A model generated the notes under the pieces. The model searched no databases. It was not told where the DNA came from and worked only from the letters and a program-made list of their open reading frames with translations. Position numbers and translations under genes: made by a program. 64,000 nt of DNA from an uncultured Alphaproteobacteria bacterium (lineage in GTDB: Bacteria; Pseudomonadota; Alphaproteobacteria; RF32; CAG-239): assembly GCA_934270475.1 (NCBI GenBank), contig CAKQPS010000005.1, positions 62,001-126,000 on the forward strand, given 5' to 3'. This document shows positions 31,307-41,900 of this stretch, piece by piece. Every line of letters begins with the position of its first letter. The stretch's first letter is position 1.

Positions 31307-33429
31307 CTATCTATTGCAGAGACTGCACGGATAAAGTCTTCATTCTGTTCAAAATCTTCAATCTTTACAGGAAGTTTGCGGCGCCAATTCGGGTGCTTAT
31401 CCCTATCCGTTCCAGGGAGATTCTGCAGTACATTTACGCCGAAAATATCTTCCGGCTGGGCTAAGAATACAGCACAGGCGCTGGAAGATAAATAGCGCTC
31501 TGTGGCTTCCATAATGCCGTTCGGATAACCTTCGCCGTATAAGCAATCGCATTGCCTTGTGCGATCTGCCGACCATGAATGAGTGTAGTCCAAAGCGTCA
31601 AGCAGACAACGGCGTTCTGCTTCCCTGCCCTTATATTGATTCTGCCGCTCTTCCGCCGTCAGCATTTTCAGGTTATACATAGTTTCTATATCGCCGCCGA
31701 ACCAGCGCATTTTGAGCGGCGCCATATCATGCGTGCCGATAGAGCAGAATGTGTGCGGTGCAAAATCCTGCGGCAGCTTAAACGGTCCGCTGCCATTCCA
31801 GCGCTCCGACCACAACACGCTCAGTGAATATACTCCGCGCTCCTGTATTGCTTCAATAAAACCGTCCGGCACATTGCCGATGCTTTCGCCCACCACCATA
31901 CATTTCTGCAAGTAGCTTTCCAAAGCTAAAATTCCCAGCATATCGGCAAACGGATAGTAAACATATGTGCCTTTTTCAGCATCATCAGGAATAATATACA
32001 AACGCTGCAGACTCATCACATGGTCGATACGGATTGCTCCGGCATTTTCCATTGCCGCCCGCAGAATTTTGATAAACGGACGATAGGCATTGGCTTTCAG
32101 TTTATAGGGATTAAACGCGCCCAAGCACCATTTTTGCCCTGTCGGAAAGAAAATATCCGGCGGAGCGCCTGCCCCGCAGTCTTTGATAAACAAATCATTT
32201 TCGCTCCACAGCTCGGCGCTGTCTTTGCATAATCCAACCGGCAAATCACGATACAAACCAATTTTCAAGCCACGCAGCTCAATTTCTTTCTGCACGTCTT
32301 CCAGCTGCTTTTCCGCCCAATATTGCAGAAACTTAAAAAAGTCCACGGCTTTGCGGTTTTCTGCTCTGAATTTTTTAACTTCCGACGACTGCGGATTTTT
32401 CAGCTCTTTCGACCAAGCCCGCCACCCGCCGTAAACGGAATGGCAGAGCAACGAATAAAGCGCCTGATAAGTCGCCAAGTTTTCTAAATCTTCTTTATTT
32501 TTCTTTTCAAATTTTTGATACACCGCCGATTTTTCCAGCTTGGCAAACGTATCTTCATAAATCTTTTGCAAAATCTGCATTTTGAAATTATACACGCCGG
32601 TATAATCAATGTTTTCCGCCGCGCGCAGCCGTTCTAATTCCGCTTCTTTACCGGCTAGATATTCCGGTTTGTAGCCAGTTACTTTTTCCACATCAATATA
32701 AATCGGATTCAAAAACAAACGGCTGATAGAAGAATATGGACTGGCGTTTTCCGGAAAATCGTGAAACAGCACATTCAGCGGATTCAAGCCGATAATATTT
32801 GCTCCCTGACGCGCGCACAAATCCACCAAATTTGCTAAATCCGTAAAATCACCCACGCCCCAGTTGCGCTTGCTGGTTAAAGAATAAAGCTGAATCGCCA
32901 TACCCCAAATTTTATGATTCCGCAAATATTCCGGCTCATAGCATTTGTCCGGCGTCACAGCCAAAATCGTATGTGCTTTGCAGCTGCCGGCAATCAAATC
33001 AACCTCATAATAAGCCGGTTCCAACGCACTATCCAGCTTGATTTCCACTTTTGCAAATTCCTTGCGTCCCAGCATTTTTTCTTCTGTAATTTTGCAAGAA
33101 TAAAACACCGTTGGTTCTTCGTCTGTTTGCTGATTTTTTATCACCAGCTCAATGCTTTCGGTTTCGGCTTTTGCCAGCACGGCATCAAACTTCAAATCAT
33201 TTTGCCGCAGCACATAAATCGGCTCCGTCACATACAGCCAGCGTTCTTTTTCCAGCTTTGCCAGCAGCTTGTCACTGTCTTCAATTTTATTCAGCTTAAA
33301 GCCCAAATAATTTACCATTTTAAGCAAAGTTTCATCGTCTGCAACATACTCTTTACGATTTTGTGCCGCGTCGGTATAGCTTTTGGCAATACCAAGTTTA
33401 TCCAACAACAAATTCCAACTGTTCTGCAT
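31294..33429 (-). CDS. malQ: 4-alpha-glucanotransferase
   Basis: A 711-aa MalQ (amylomaltase, GH77) that transfers malto-oligosaccharide units in the cytoplasm. The N-terminal 140 residues are the variable beta-domain; the GH77 barrel follows with SKRNWGVGDFTDL, ASPYSSISRLFLNPIYIDVE, GLYRDLPVG, the nucleophile region IRIDHVMSL, VGESIGNVP and SIGTHDMAPL. Length fits. GGAG of the glgX end precedes the ATG, which directly follows the glgX stop. It is the last gene of glgB-glgX-malQ. The last codons lie in a 104-bp inverted repeat. Confidence 0.95.
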   Translation of the reverse strand: MQNSWNLLLDKLGIAKSYTDAAQNRKEYVADDETLLKMVNYLGFKLNKIEDSDKLLAKLEKERWLYVTEPIYVLRQNDLKFDAVLAKAETESIELVIKNQQTDEEPTVFYSCKITEEKMLGRKEFAKVEIKLDSALEPAYYEVDLIAGSCKAHTILAVTPDKCYEPEYLRNHKIWGMAIQLYSLTSKRNWGVGDFTDLANLVDLCARQGANIIGLNPLNVLFHDFPENASPYSSISRLFLNPIYIDVEKVTGYKPEYLAGKEAELERLRAAENIDYTGVYNFKMQILQKIYEDTFAKLEKSAVYQKFEKKNKEDLENLATYQALYSLLCHSVYGGWRAWSKELKNPQSSEVKKFRAENRKAVDFFKFLQYWAEKQLEDVQKEIELRGLKIGLYRDLPVGLCKDSAELWSENDLFIKDCGAGAPPDIFFPTGQKWCLGAFNPYKLKANAYRPFIKILRAAMENAGAIRIDHVMSLQRLYIIPDDAEKGTYVYYPFADMLGILALESYLQKCMVVGESIGNVPDGFIEAIQERGVYSLSVLWSERWNGSGPFKLPQDFAPHTFCSIGTHDMAPLKMRWFGGDIETMYNLKMLTAEERQNQYKGREAERRCLLDALDYTHSWSADRTRQCDCLYGEGYPNGIMEATERYLSSSACAVFLAQPEDIFGVNVLQNLPGTDRDKHPNWRRKLPVKIEDFEQNEDFIRAVSAIDRKLG

Positions 33430-35517
33430 TTATTTCTCCGGTCTTCTCAAATCCAACACCCAAACCGACCACGCAGGTATTTCGATTTTTTCAACTTCTA
33501 TCGGTGTATCTGCCTTAATTTGTTCGCTGCTGTCCAAAACCAGCGTGATTTTTGTTTTTGCCAAAAAGTCAGGAAGCGTCCAGTTCATCGGCTTATCATT
33601 GGCATTATAAATCACAAAATACGCCTCCGGTTCTCCGTAAATTAAACAAGACAGGCTGCGGCGGTCTTCCATATACCAATCCGGATTTTGAAATTCCACG
33701 CCGTCTTCTCGATACCACATAATATCTTTAACATCATAGCGGGCGTATTTTTCTATCAGCTTGCCGCTGAAAAACTTTTTGCGCGCAAACACAGCCATTT
33801 TTTGCCGCAGCTGTATCAATCGGCGGACATAGCGAACCAAATCTCTATCCTGCTGCCGGATAGCGTCCCAAACAATCCAAGTCAAAACATTATCCTGACA
33901 ATACGGATTATTATTGCCAAACTGGGTGTTGCCGAACTCGTCGCCGGCAACCAGCATCGGCGTGCCGAACGACATTAAAAGCGTTGCCAGCATAGCTCTA
34001 GTGCGCAAATCACGGTTTTCAATGACCACACGCTTTTCCGTTTCGCCTTCTGCACCGGAATTCCAGCTCCAGTTGGCGTCGTTGCCGTCGCGGTTGTTTT
34101 CGCCGTTCACCATATTGTGCTTTTCGTTATAGCTGACCAAATCATGCAGCGTAAAACCATCATGCGAGGTTAAAAAATTGACGCTGCTGTCAATATCGCG
34201 GTTAGCATAGCCGAATATATCGCTGGAACCGGATAAGCGGCTGGCAAGTTCCCCAACCTGCTTGCGGTCGCCGCGCCAAAAACGACGCACCACATCGCGG
34301 TAACGGTCATTCCACTCATACCACGACGGCGGAAAACCGCCGATACGGTAGCCATCCATAGTGACGTCCCATGGCTCGGCAATAATTTTAACCTTGCGCA
34401 AAATTTCATCTTGACGCGCCGATAGCAAAAAGCCGCTGTCCTGCGTAAACTCTCCGCGCACCCGACTCAAACTTGAAGCCAAATCCAAGCGAAAACCATC
34501 AACGTGCATTTTTTCCACCCAATAGCGCATTGAATCCATAACCAAAGTCAACACATACGGATTCTGCAAATTAAATGATGCGCCGCAGCCAGTGCTGTCA
34601 AAATAATAGCGCGGATTTTCCTGCAAAGTATAATAACTCTCATTATCTATGCCGCGATAGCACAAAGTCGGTCCCATTTGGTTGCCTTCAATCGTATGAT
34701 TGTAGACCACGTCCAATATAACTTCTTTACCAGCGGCATGCAGAGTTTTGACCATCTGCTTAAATTCATCGAGATTATTTTCCACCATATATTTGGCTTC
34801 CGGCGCAAAATATGAAAGTGTTTCATAGCCCCAGTAATTATCAATATACATGCCGTGTTTTTCGCCGAAAAAAGCAAATACTGGCAGCAACTCAACCGAA
34901 GTAACGCCCAGCCAATTCAAATAGTTGACCACGCTTTTTGACCCCAATCCCAGGAATTTGCCGCGTTCTGCTGCTTCTACTTTCGGGTGCAGCTTGGTAT
35001 ATCCTCCGACATGCGCTTCATAAATTACGCATTTGCCGTCGGCAATTTTCGGTGCAGCGTCATCGCCCCAATCAAACGTATCATCGACAACCACCGACTT
35101 CGGCACATACGGAGCGCTGTCCAGTGTGCTGAAAGACAAGTCTTTATCTGCACTGTCGGTGTCATAGCCAAACAAAGCTTTATGCCAAATAATTTCTCCG
35201 CTCAGTTTTTTAGCATACGGATCCATTAGCAGTTTGTTTGGATTAAAACGCTTTCCTTTTGCCGGTTCATACGGTCCATAAACCCGATACCCGTAAAGCT
35301 GTCCGGCTTTAACGCCTTCCAAATAGATATGCCAAATATTATTATCGTTTTCCAAAATTGGAAAACGCTGCAGTTCTTTACAACCGCTTTCATCAAACAA
35401 ACAAAGCTCAACTTTTTCAGCATTAGCAGAAAACAGCGCAAAATTTACGCCTTTCTCATCGCATGCAGCCCCTAAAGGATAGGGACTGCCGTTTAAAACT
35501 CTTATGTCTTTGTTCAT
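33430..35517 (-). CDS. glgX: Glycogen debranching enzyme GlgX
   Basis: A 695-aa isoamylase-type GH13 enzyme that cleaves alpha-1,6 branches of glycogen. It has an N-terminal CBM48 domain (GSPYPLGAACDEKGVNFALF) and the GH13 barrel with DVVYNHT, DGFRLDLASSL (nucleophile Asp), IIAEPWD (acid Glu) and TSHDGFTLHDLV. Length matches GlgX. It lies 19 bp after glgB and immediately before malQ. GlgA, GlgC and GlgP are not in the window. Confidence 0.95.
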   Translation of the reverse strand: MNKDIRVLNGSPYPLGAACDEKGVNFALFSANAEKVELCLFDESGCKELQRFPILENDNNIWHIYLEGVKAGQLYGYRVYGPYEPAKGKRFNPNKLLMDPYAKKLSGEIIWHKALFGYDTDSADKDLSFSTLDSAPYVPKSVVVDDTFDWGDDAAPKIADGKCVIYEAHVGGYTKLHPKVEAAERGKFLGLGSKSVVNYLNWLGVTSVELLPVFAFFGEKHGMYIDNYWGYETLSYFAPEAKYMVENNLDEFKQMVKTLHAAGKEVILDVVYNHTIEGNQMGPTLCYRGIDNESYYTLQENPRYYFDSTGCGASFNLQNPYVLTLVMDSMRYWVEKMHVDGFRLDLASSLSRVRGEFTQDSGFLLSARQDEILRKVKIIAEPWDVTMDGYRIGGFPPSWYEWNDRYRDVVRRFWRGDRKQVGELASRLSGSSDIFGYANRDIDSSVNFLTSHDGFTLHDLVSYNEKHNMVNGENNRDGNDANWSWNSGAEGETEKRVVIENRDLRTRAMLATLLMSFGTPMLVAGDEFGNTQFGNNNPYCQDNVLTWIVWDAIRQQDRDLVRYVRRLIQLRQKMAVFARKKFFSGKLIEKYARYDVKDIMWYREDGVEFQNPDWYMEDRRSLSCLIYGEPEAYFVIYNANDKPMNWTLPDFLAKTKITLVLDSSEQIKADTPIEVEKIEIPAWSVWVLDLRRPEK

Positions 35518-35536
35518 TTAATTTCCTTATGTTGTT

Positions 35537-37735
35537 TTAGCGGACGGGTTTCAATACAATGGTAGAAAGCGGAGGCAATACCAATTCAACGGAATATGGT
35601 CTGCCGCTGACGCTCAAATTCTGCGCCTGCTGAGGTCCTTCATTGCGCACACCTCCGCCCCAATAATTTTTATCATCGCTGTTAAAAATCTCTTGATAAG
35701 AACAAGCTTCACTAACTCCAATCCGATAATTATGGCGTACAACAGGAGTAAAGTTGCAGACCACCACCAAATAATCGTCCGGATTATGTCCCTTACGGAT
35801 ATAAGATATTACGCTGTCATCGCAATTTGAATGGTCTATCCATTCAAAACCGCGGGAATCAAAATCTTCTTCATACAGCGCCTCATTGCCTTTATACATC
35901 AAATTCAAATCGCGCACGCAGTTTTGCATACCTTTATACATTGGGTAATCCAGCAAGAACCAGCGCAGACTTTCTTCGCTGTTCCATTCCCAATCTTGTG
36001 CAAATTCATTTCCCATAAACAAAAGCTTTTTGCCTGGATGCGTCCACATAAAGCCGTAATAAGCTCTCAAGTTAGCAAACTTCTGCCACTCGTCCCCTGG
36101 CATTTTTTCCAGCATAGAGCCTTTGCCGTGTACAACTTCATCATGCGAAATCGGCAGAATAAAGTTTTCATTAAAAGCATACAGCAAACCAAAAGTCAGC
36201 AAGCCGTGATGATATTTGCGGTGCACCGGCTCATGGCTGATATAGCGCAAGGTGTCGTTCATCCAGCCCATGTTCCATTTGTAGCCAAAGCCTAAGCCGC
36301 CGGCGGAAACCGGACGCGAAACCATCGGCCATGCCGTTGATTCTTCGGCGCAGGTAATAGTGCCCTTGGTTTGAGTATAAACCATCTCGTTCATCTTGCG
36401 GATAAAGGCGATTGCTTCCAAATTTTCATTGCCGCCGTAAACATTCGGCACCCACTCGCCTTGTTTGCGCGAATAGTCCAAATAAAGCATAGACGCCACC
36501 GCATCAACGCGAAGACCATCGATATGAAATTCTTTCAGCCAATACAAAGCGCTGGCGCACAGCAAATTGCAAACTTCAGTGCGTCCGTAATTATAAATTT
36601 TGGTTCCCCAATCTTTATGTTCGCCTTTGCGCGGATCGGAATGTTCATATAAGCAAGTACCGTCAAATTCTACCAAACCATGCGCATCTTTCGGGAAATG
36701 CGCAGGAACCCAGTCCATAATCACGCTAATGCCGGCTTGGTGGAATTTATCAATCATATAGCGGAAATCGTCCGGCGTGCCAAAGCGGGAAGTCGGAGCG
36801 AACAAACCGGTGATTTGATAACCCCAAGAGGCGTCAAGCGGGTGTTCGCACAGCGGCAAAAATTCCACATGCGTAAAGCCCATATTGCTGACATACGGAA
36901 CCAGTCTTTCGGCAAATTCGCGATAGGTCAAAAATTCACTGCCGTTATCGCCTTTGCGGCGCCAAGAACCTAAATGCACCTCATAAATCGACATCGGGCG
37001 GTCATAGGTATTGCTGTTTTCGCGGTGTTTCATCCACTCGCCGTCATTCCATTGATAGTGGTTGATGTCATACACAATAGAAGCCGTATTCGGGCGCACT
37101 TCAGCAAATGTCGCCATCGGGTCTGATTTTGTTAAAATTCTGTTATCTTGAGTTTTAATTTCAAACTTATAATATTCGCCTTCTACCAGCCCTGGAATAA
37201 ATATATCCCACACGCCGCAGTTAATATGCTTGCGCATCACGTCAATGCGTCCGTCCCAGTTATTGAAACTGCCGATAACCGACACGCGTTTAGCATTAGG
37301 CGCCCACACGGCAAAAGCCACGCCTTTTACACCGTCGATTTCCAATAGATGTGCGCCCAGTTTTTTATAAATATCGCGGTGATTTCCCTGAGCAAACAAA
37401 TATTCATCTATATCGCCGATTGTCGCCGGAAAACGATAGGTGTCTTCCGCCTCATAAACATGTCCTTTATCATTGGTAATTCTAAAATGGTAAACAAAGT
37501 CTTCCGTTCTATCAAAGTTTATCTGAAAAAATCCTCTCTCGTCTATTTTTTCCATTTTGCCTAAGGATTCGCCTTTTTCATCAATCACTTCAATAGACGA
37601 AGCAAACGGTTGATAGGCGCGGATAAAGACCTTTTTTGTGCCTTTGTTGCGATGAATTCCGAGAACCGCAAAAACATTGCCGTGATCGCCTTCAACAATT
37701 GCTGTAATTTCTTCCTTTGATAACATATTATCCAT
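35537..37735 (-). CDS. glgB: 1,4-alpha-glucan branching enzyme
   Basis: A 732-aa GlgB that makes alpha-1,6 branches in glycogen. Order: an N-terminal N1 domain (GDHGNVFAVLGIHRN), a CBM48 domain (GVAFAVWAPNAKRVSVIGSF), the GH13 barrel with DWVPAHFPKDAHGL, DGLRVDAVASMLYLDY (nucleophile Asp), TCAEEST (acid Glu) and LPISHDEVVHGKGS, and the C-terminal all-beta domain. Full length. GGGAG lies 6 nt before the ATG. First gene of the operon, divergent from the DUF2934 gene. Confidence 0.96.
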   Translation of the reverse strand: MDNMLSKEEITAIVEGDHGNVFAVLGIHRNKGTKKVFIRAYQPFASSIEVIDEKGESLGKMEKIDERGFFQINFDRTEDFVYHFRITNDKGHVYEAEDTYRFPATIGDIDEYLFAQGNHRDIYKKLGAHLLEIDGVKGVAFAVWAPNAKRVSVIGSFNNWDGRIDVMRKHINCGVWDIFIPGLVEGEYYKFEIKTQDNRILTKSDPMATFAEVRPNTASIVYDINHYQWNDGEWMKHRENSNTYDRPMSIYEVHLGSWRRKGDNGSEFLTYREFAERLVPYVSNMGFTHVEFLPLCEHPLDASWGYQITGLFAPTSRFGTPDDFRYMIDKFHQAGISVIMDWVPAHFPKDAHGLVEFDGTCLYEHSDPRKGEHKDWGTKIYNYGRTEVCNLLCASALYWLKEFHIDGLRVDAVASMLYLDYSRKQGEWVPNVYGGNENLEAIAFIRKMNEMVYTQTKGTITCAEESTAWPMVSRPVSAGGLGFGYKWNMGWMNDTLRYISHEPVHRKYHHGLLTFGLLYAFNENFILPISHDEVVHGKGSMLEKMPGDEWQKFANLRAYYGFMWTHPGKKLLFMGNEFAQDWEWNSEESLRWFLLDYPMYKGMQNCVRDLNLMYKGNEALYEEDFDSRGFEWIDHSNCDDSVISYIRKGHNPDDYLVVVCNFTPVVRHNYRIGVSEACSYQEIFNSDDKNYWGGGVRNEGPQQAQNLSVSGRPYSVELVLPPLSTIVLKPVR

Positions 37736-37890
37736 AATAAACTCCCATAACAGAACAGCAAAATAATATTAGTTTGCCTGTATTAAAACTTTCATCTTAT
37801 ATCTATATAAACTAATCAATTTAAATGCAAGAAAATATGCTAAAATTCGGGATAATTTTTTTTAGTGTTGATTTTCTGTTTTTTAAAGTA

Positions 37891-37918
37891 TTGACGCTAG
37901 AAAAAAAGCGTTTATACT
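37891..37918 (+). promoter_or_regulatory. Sigma70-like promoter of the DUF2934 gene
   Basis: TTGACG (37891-37896), 16-nt spacer, TATACT (37913-37918), 34 nt before the ATG. Confidence 0.75.
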
Positions 37919-37952
37919 CAACATTGTTATAAACAATTATTGGAGATATAAA

Positions 37953-38192
37953 ATGACTAAAAATTATAATGAAAATTATATACGCGAAGCTGCTTATTAT
38001 AACTGGCAGAACGCAGGTTGCCCAAATGGTAAAGATGAATATTTTTGGACAATGGCTATCAACCAGCTTTATGGCAACAACTCTTGCTCAAACTCAAGCT
38101 CTGCTTGCTCTAACAAAAAATCTGCAACAAAATCATCTGCTAAATCTAGCACTGCTAAATCTAGCACCAGCAGAAAAACATCTAAGAAATAA
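37953..38192 (+). CDS. Small DUF2934-like protein with Ser/Lys tail
   Basis: A 79-aa protein. The N-terminal 38 residues (YIREAAYYNWQNAGCPNGKD, then EYFWTMAINQL) fit the DUF2934 pattern of a short helix-turn-helix-like unit of unknown function. The remainder is a low-complexity Ser/Lys/Ala/Thr tail built of repeats such as AKSSTAKSST, ending SRKTSKK; basic tails like this often bind nucleic acid. GGAG lies 8 nt before the ATG. It has its own promoter and a strong terminator, so it may be expressed strongly and alone. Confidence 0.75.
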   Translation: MTKNYNENYIREAAYYNWQNAGCPNGKDEYFWTMAINQLYGNNSCSNSSSACSNKKSATKSSAKSSTAKSSTSRKTSKK

Positions 38193-38210
38193 GTTGCTTT
38201 TATTTCTGCA

Positions 38211-38243
38211 AAAAAATACCTGTCTGAAAAGCAGGTATTTTTT
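38211..38243 (+). terminator. Terminator of the DUF2934 gene
   Basis: AAAAAATACCTG (38211-38222) pairs with CAGGTATTTTTT (38232-38243). Confidence 0.92.
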
Positions 38244-38367
38244 GTTTTTAAAGCGATAATTTTCAGCAATTATTTTATGCGCTGATTCTAAATATTTTCA
38301 CGCCAGCTTTCATCATTTTTTGCTCTTTTAACCCTGCTTTAAAAAGGGTTATCCACAATAATTTGCT

Positions 38368-41300
38368 TTATAAAATATTCTGTCTTTTCTCTGCCATTTT
38401 TTGTGCGCGCAGATAGTCAAATTTTCCGCTTCCCAGCAGTGGCGGTTCTGCCACATACAGCACTTCTTTCGGACACCATAGTTCACTAATGCCTTGAGCT
38501 TTAAAAAAGTGTTGAATTTCCGGCAGTTTTGTTTCTGTATCCGCCGTCACCAAAACTAATTTTTCGCCTTTTTTATCATCAGCCACCGCCAATGCGCCAA
38601 ACACAGCATTCGGATACAGTTTTTCTACCGCCTGCTCAACCGCCGTCAGCGACACCATTTCACCGCCTATTTTGGCAAAACGCTTAACTCTTCCGCAAAC
38701 CGTAACAAAACCATCATCGTCTATTTTTACAATATCGCCGGTATCATACCAATTTTCCGCTTTTTGCAGCACATCAGGCTTATCGGCTTTCATATATCCC
38801 AGCATCACATTATCCGCTTGCAGCAGCAATTTTCCGCCGTCATCGACACCAGATACTTTTTGCAGTTTATATTTAATTTCCGGCAAGATTCGCCCTACTG
38901 TGTTCTCTTTGAAATACATCGGCGTATTCACGGAAATAACCGGAGACAATTCTGTTGTGCCGTAGCCCTCAAAAATACGCACCCCAAACTTTTTCATCCA
39001 CAGTTCCGCCGTGCGCGTTTTCAGCTTTTCACCGCCGGCAACCGCAAAGCGTATCGGGAAAAAGTCATAGGAGCTTGCCATGCGTCCGTAACCATATAAA
39101 AACGCGTCTGTTCCAATAATAGCCGTTGCCTGCAAATCATAAGCCAGTTCAGGTATAATGCGATAGTGCAAAGGCGACGGATACAAGCACACTTTTACGC
39201 CGTGCAAAAGCGGTAGAACCGTCCCCACAGTCAGCCCAAACGAATGAAACATCGGCAATGCATTCAAAAACACGTCTTTAGAACAAAACGGCACCGCCAA
39301 ACGCAGCTGCTGCACATTTGCCAATATATTGCGGTGCGACAGCAAAACCGCCTTAGGCAAGCCTTCTGAACCGGAGGTAAACAAGATAGCCGCCGGTTTA
39401 TCCGCATTTATTTTCACAGTTTCGCGGCGCAGATATTTTTTAATGCCTTTAAGTTTGGTCGTCCAAGCAATTTGCTTTGCAAAATCTTCCAAATAAATAA
39501 TTTCCGCACCCGCATTTTTTACGCTTTCCGCCAAACGCTCCAGCTTGCCGGCTTCAATAAATTTGCGGGAGCTGATAACCTTGCGCAGTTTTGTGGTTTT
39601 TAAGCAGGATTCGAATTGAGCCGTTCCCAGCGAAAAATTCAGCATAACCGGAATTTTTGCCGCATATTGCAAAGCAAAAAAACTCACAGCGTTTGCCAAA
39701 CTGTTAGGCAGCAAAACTCCGACTTTTTCTTCATCAAAAAACAGTTTTTTATACGCCGCGCCCAGCACATAGCTTTTTAACACAAACTGCCCGTAATTCA
39801 GTGTTTTTTTCTGCATATCCAAGGCTATTTTATGTTTTGAACCAAACAAGTTTTCAGCGTGCAGCAACGCATTGAATAAAGGCACATTTTTATCGGTTGT
39901 CCGATACATCATCGCCGCCATCAAATCATATAATTTGAGCGATGCGGCGTGTCTTTTTTCACGCATAGACAAGCTCTCTGCAACCTTCAAATCGCAAGCA
40001 GGCAGCACAAACATTTTTATTTTTGGAAACACTTGGGTTTTGACAATATTTCCAATATACGAAAACTTTGAATACTGTGCTCCGTCAATGCGCAGCGGCA
40101 CAACTTTAGCACCGGTTTTAGAGGCGATAACTCCAGCGCCTTCATACACTTTCATCAATGAGCCGGTAACACTGATTCGCCCCTCCGGAAAAATCATCAC
40201 GGTTTTATTTTTATTGACCTCATCAATCAACGTGCGGATTGCTAACGGATTTACCGGATTCAGAGGGCAAAAATCAACCAGTCCGCTAAACAGCTTCACA
40301 TACCATTTTGCGCCCCAGTCACTGTCTATGGCAAAGGTAATTTTCCGCGGTAAAAATGCGGCTATCAGCACCCCGTCCAGCAGCGAAACATGATTAGCAA
40401 TAATCAGCACTTTACTTCCGGCTTTTTGCAAATTCTGCACGCCGGAAACTTCCACTCTAAAAAAGATTTTCAGCAGCGAGCGGAATATTGACCGCACCAA
40501 AGCATCGGGCAGCAGCATACAAATATAAACCGCCACGCCGGCGCTGATAATCGCCACAAACAAAAACAGCGTTGTAATTTTAAACCCGAGCGCCGTCAAC
40601 ACCACCGCCAGCAATGAAATGCCAACCATTCCCAGCGAATTTATAATATTGTTTCCGGCAATCACCGATGCCGTGCTTTTCTTCGGCGCCTTTTTCTGCA
40701 TCAGGGCGTTAAGCGGCACCACATACATACCGCCGCAAAAAGCAAAAGCAAACAAAAACAAGCTCAGCAAAATTCCGCGCGGCAAGCTCAAAAATTGAAT
40801 CAGACTCAAAGTATTATTCGGCGTTGCAAAACCACAAGAAAGCCAATAAACCGCAAATGAGCACAAACTCAGCCCCACGGCGCTTATCGGCACATACACC
40901 ACGCTGACTTCGCCTTTAAGCAATTTATTGCAAAAAATTGAACCGGCGCCAACACCCACCGAAAACAGCACCAAAAACATTGTGACTACTGTTTTTTCGG
41001 TGTTAAAAACCTTGCTGCAAAGCGGGAAAAGTTCAGTCAGGAAAAACACGCCCAAAACCCAAAACCATGTAGCGCCGATAATAGTGCGAAACACAATGGT
41101 ATGCGAACGGATAAGGCTGATATTTTCTTTTATCTGCCGGCTTAAATTAAAGCTTATTTTCAAGTCAGACTGTACTCCCGCAGTTTCAGGAATTTTATAG
41201 GCGGAAAAAACTCCGGCGGCGGCGCATAAAATCAGCAAAAACACGCTGGCATAAATTGGCAGCATTGTTCCCAATATTGACCCCAAAATAATGGAAATAT

Positions 41301-41751
41301 AAGTACTTGCCTCCACATAGGCATTGCCGGCGACCAGCTCGTTAGATTTCAGCAGCTGCGGTAATAAAGCATATTTTATAGGTCCGAAAAATGTAGATTG
41401 CAGCCCCATAAGAAACAGCATAAAAATAAGCAAATTCGGTGCATCAAACATAAATATAACCGCCGCGGTGCTCATCAAAACCAGTTCAACAATTTTCAAA
41501 ACCCGTGTCAGTTTGGAACGGCTGTATTTATCTGCCAGCAAACCGGCAAACGCCGAAAACAGAAAATACGGCAAAATAAAAATACCGGCTGCCAAATTAG
41601 CGTAAATATTAACTGTTTGAGCATCAGCCAGCAGCTTATACGCTATAAAAACCATCAAAGTGTTTTTGAAAAGATTGTCGTTAAAAGCCCCTAGAAACTG
41701 GGTAGCCAAAAGCGGGAAAAATCTTTTTTTCCGCCAAATTTCATTTGCCAT
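38368..41751 (-). CDS. aas: LplT-Aas fusion: lysophospholipid flippase, acyltransferase and acyl-ACP synthetase
   Basis: A 1127-aa three-part membrane protein that recycles lysophospholipids. Residues about 1-420 are an MFS transporter like LplT (PLLATQFLGAFNDNLFKNTL at the start). About 430-620 is a PlsC-type acyltransferase with the HX4D motif in ANHVSLLDG and the FPEGRIS motif. About 640-1127 is an AMP-forming acyl-ACP synthetase with ILFTSGSEGLPKAV, GYGTTELSP and YDTGDIVKI. In E. coli LplT and Aas are separate neighbours; the fusion makes import and re-acylation one protein. It is divergent from psd, which supplies phosphatidylethanolamine. Confidence 0.94.
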   Translation of the reverse strand: MANEIWRKKRFFPLLATQFLGAFNDNLFKNTLMVFIAYKLLADAQTVNIYANLAAGIFILPYFLFSAFAGLLADKYSRSKLTRVLKIVELVLMSTAAVIFMFDAPNLLIFMLFLMGLQSTFFGPIKYALLPQLLKSNELVAGNAYVEASTYISIILGSILGTMLPIYASVFLLILCAAAGVFSAYKIPETAGVQSDLKISFNLSRQIKENISLIRSHTIVFRTIIGATWFWVLGVFFLTELFPLCSKVFNTEKTVVTMFLVLFSVGVGAGSIFCNKLLKGEVSVVYVPISAVGLSLCSFAVYWLSCGFATPNNTLSLIQFLSLPRGILLSLFLFAFAFCGGMYVVPLNALMQKKAPKKSTASVIAGNNIINSLGMVGISLLAVVLTALGFKITTLFLFVAIISAGVAVYICMLLPDALVRSIFRSLLKIFFRVEVSGVQNLQKAGSKVLIIANHVSLLDGVLIAAFLPRKITFAIDSDWGAKWYVKLFSGLVDFCPLNPVNPLAIRTLIDEVNKNKTVMIFPEGRISVTGSLMKVYEGAGVIASKTGAKVVPLRIDGAQYSKFSYIGNIVKTQVFPKIKMFVLPACDLKVAESLSMREKRHAASLKLYDLMAAMMYRTTDKNVPLFNALLHAENLFGSKHKIALDMQKKTLNYGQFVLKSYVLGAAYKKLFFDEEKVGVLLPNSLANAVSFFALQYAAKIPVMLNFSLGTAQFESCLKTTKLRKVISSRKFIEAGKLERLAESVKNAGAEIIYLEDFAKQIAWTTKLKGIKKYLRRETVKINADKPAAILFTSGSEGLPKAVLLSHRNILANVQQLRLAVPFCSKDVFLNALPMFHSFGLTVGTVLPLLHGVKVCLYPSPLHYRIIPELAYDLQATAIIGTDAFLYGYGRMASSYDFFPIRFAVAGGEKLKTRTAELWMKKFGVRIFEGYGTTELSPVISVNTPMYFKENTVGRILPEIKYKLQKVSGVDDGGKLLLQADNVMLGYMKADKPDVLQKAENWYDTGDIVKIDDDGFVTVCGRVKRFAKIGGEMVSLTAVEQAVEKLYPNAVFGALAVADDKKGEKLVLVTADTETKLPEIQHFFKAQGISELWCPKEVLYVAEPPLLGSGKFDYLRAQKMAEKRQNIL

Positions 41752-41842
41752 TGCGTCCGCCTTTTGTTTAATTTAAATATACATTTTCAAAACTACTCCA
41801 AAGATTTAAAAAAAATATTAAAAAAGGCGTTCCACATAATAA

Positions 41843-41871
41843 TTGACAAGCCCCTTAAAAGACGCTACCTT
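41843..41871 (+). promoter_or_regulatory. Sigma70-like promoter of psd
   Basis: TTGACA (41843-41848), 17-nt spacer, TACCTT (41866-41871), 29 nt before the ATG. Confidence 0.65.
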
Positions 41872-41900
41872 TTTAATCAAAACAAAAACAGGAGAACACC

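Noticed and set aside
32914..33645. Plus-strand ORF of 243 codons
   Set aside because: It lies opposite malQ and glgX, both full-length enzymes with intact motifs.
37969..38259. Alternative frame overlapping the DUF2934 gene
   Set aside because: It has no ribosome site and runs through the terminator; the DUF2934 frame has an SD and a recognisable domain.
38300..38360. Hairpin AACCCT/AGGGTT as terminator of the LplT-Aas gene
   Set aside because: The stem is short and no T-run follows on the minus strand.
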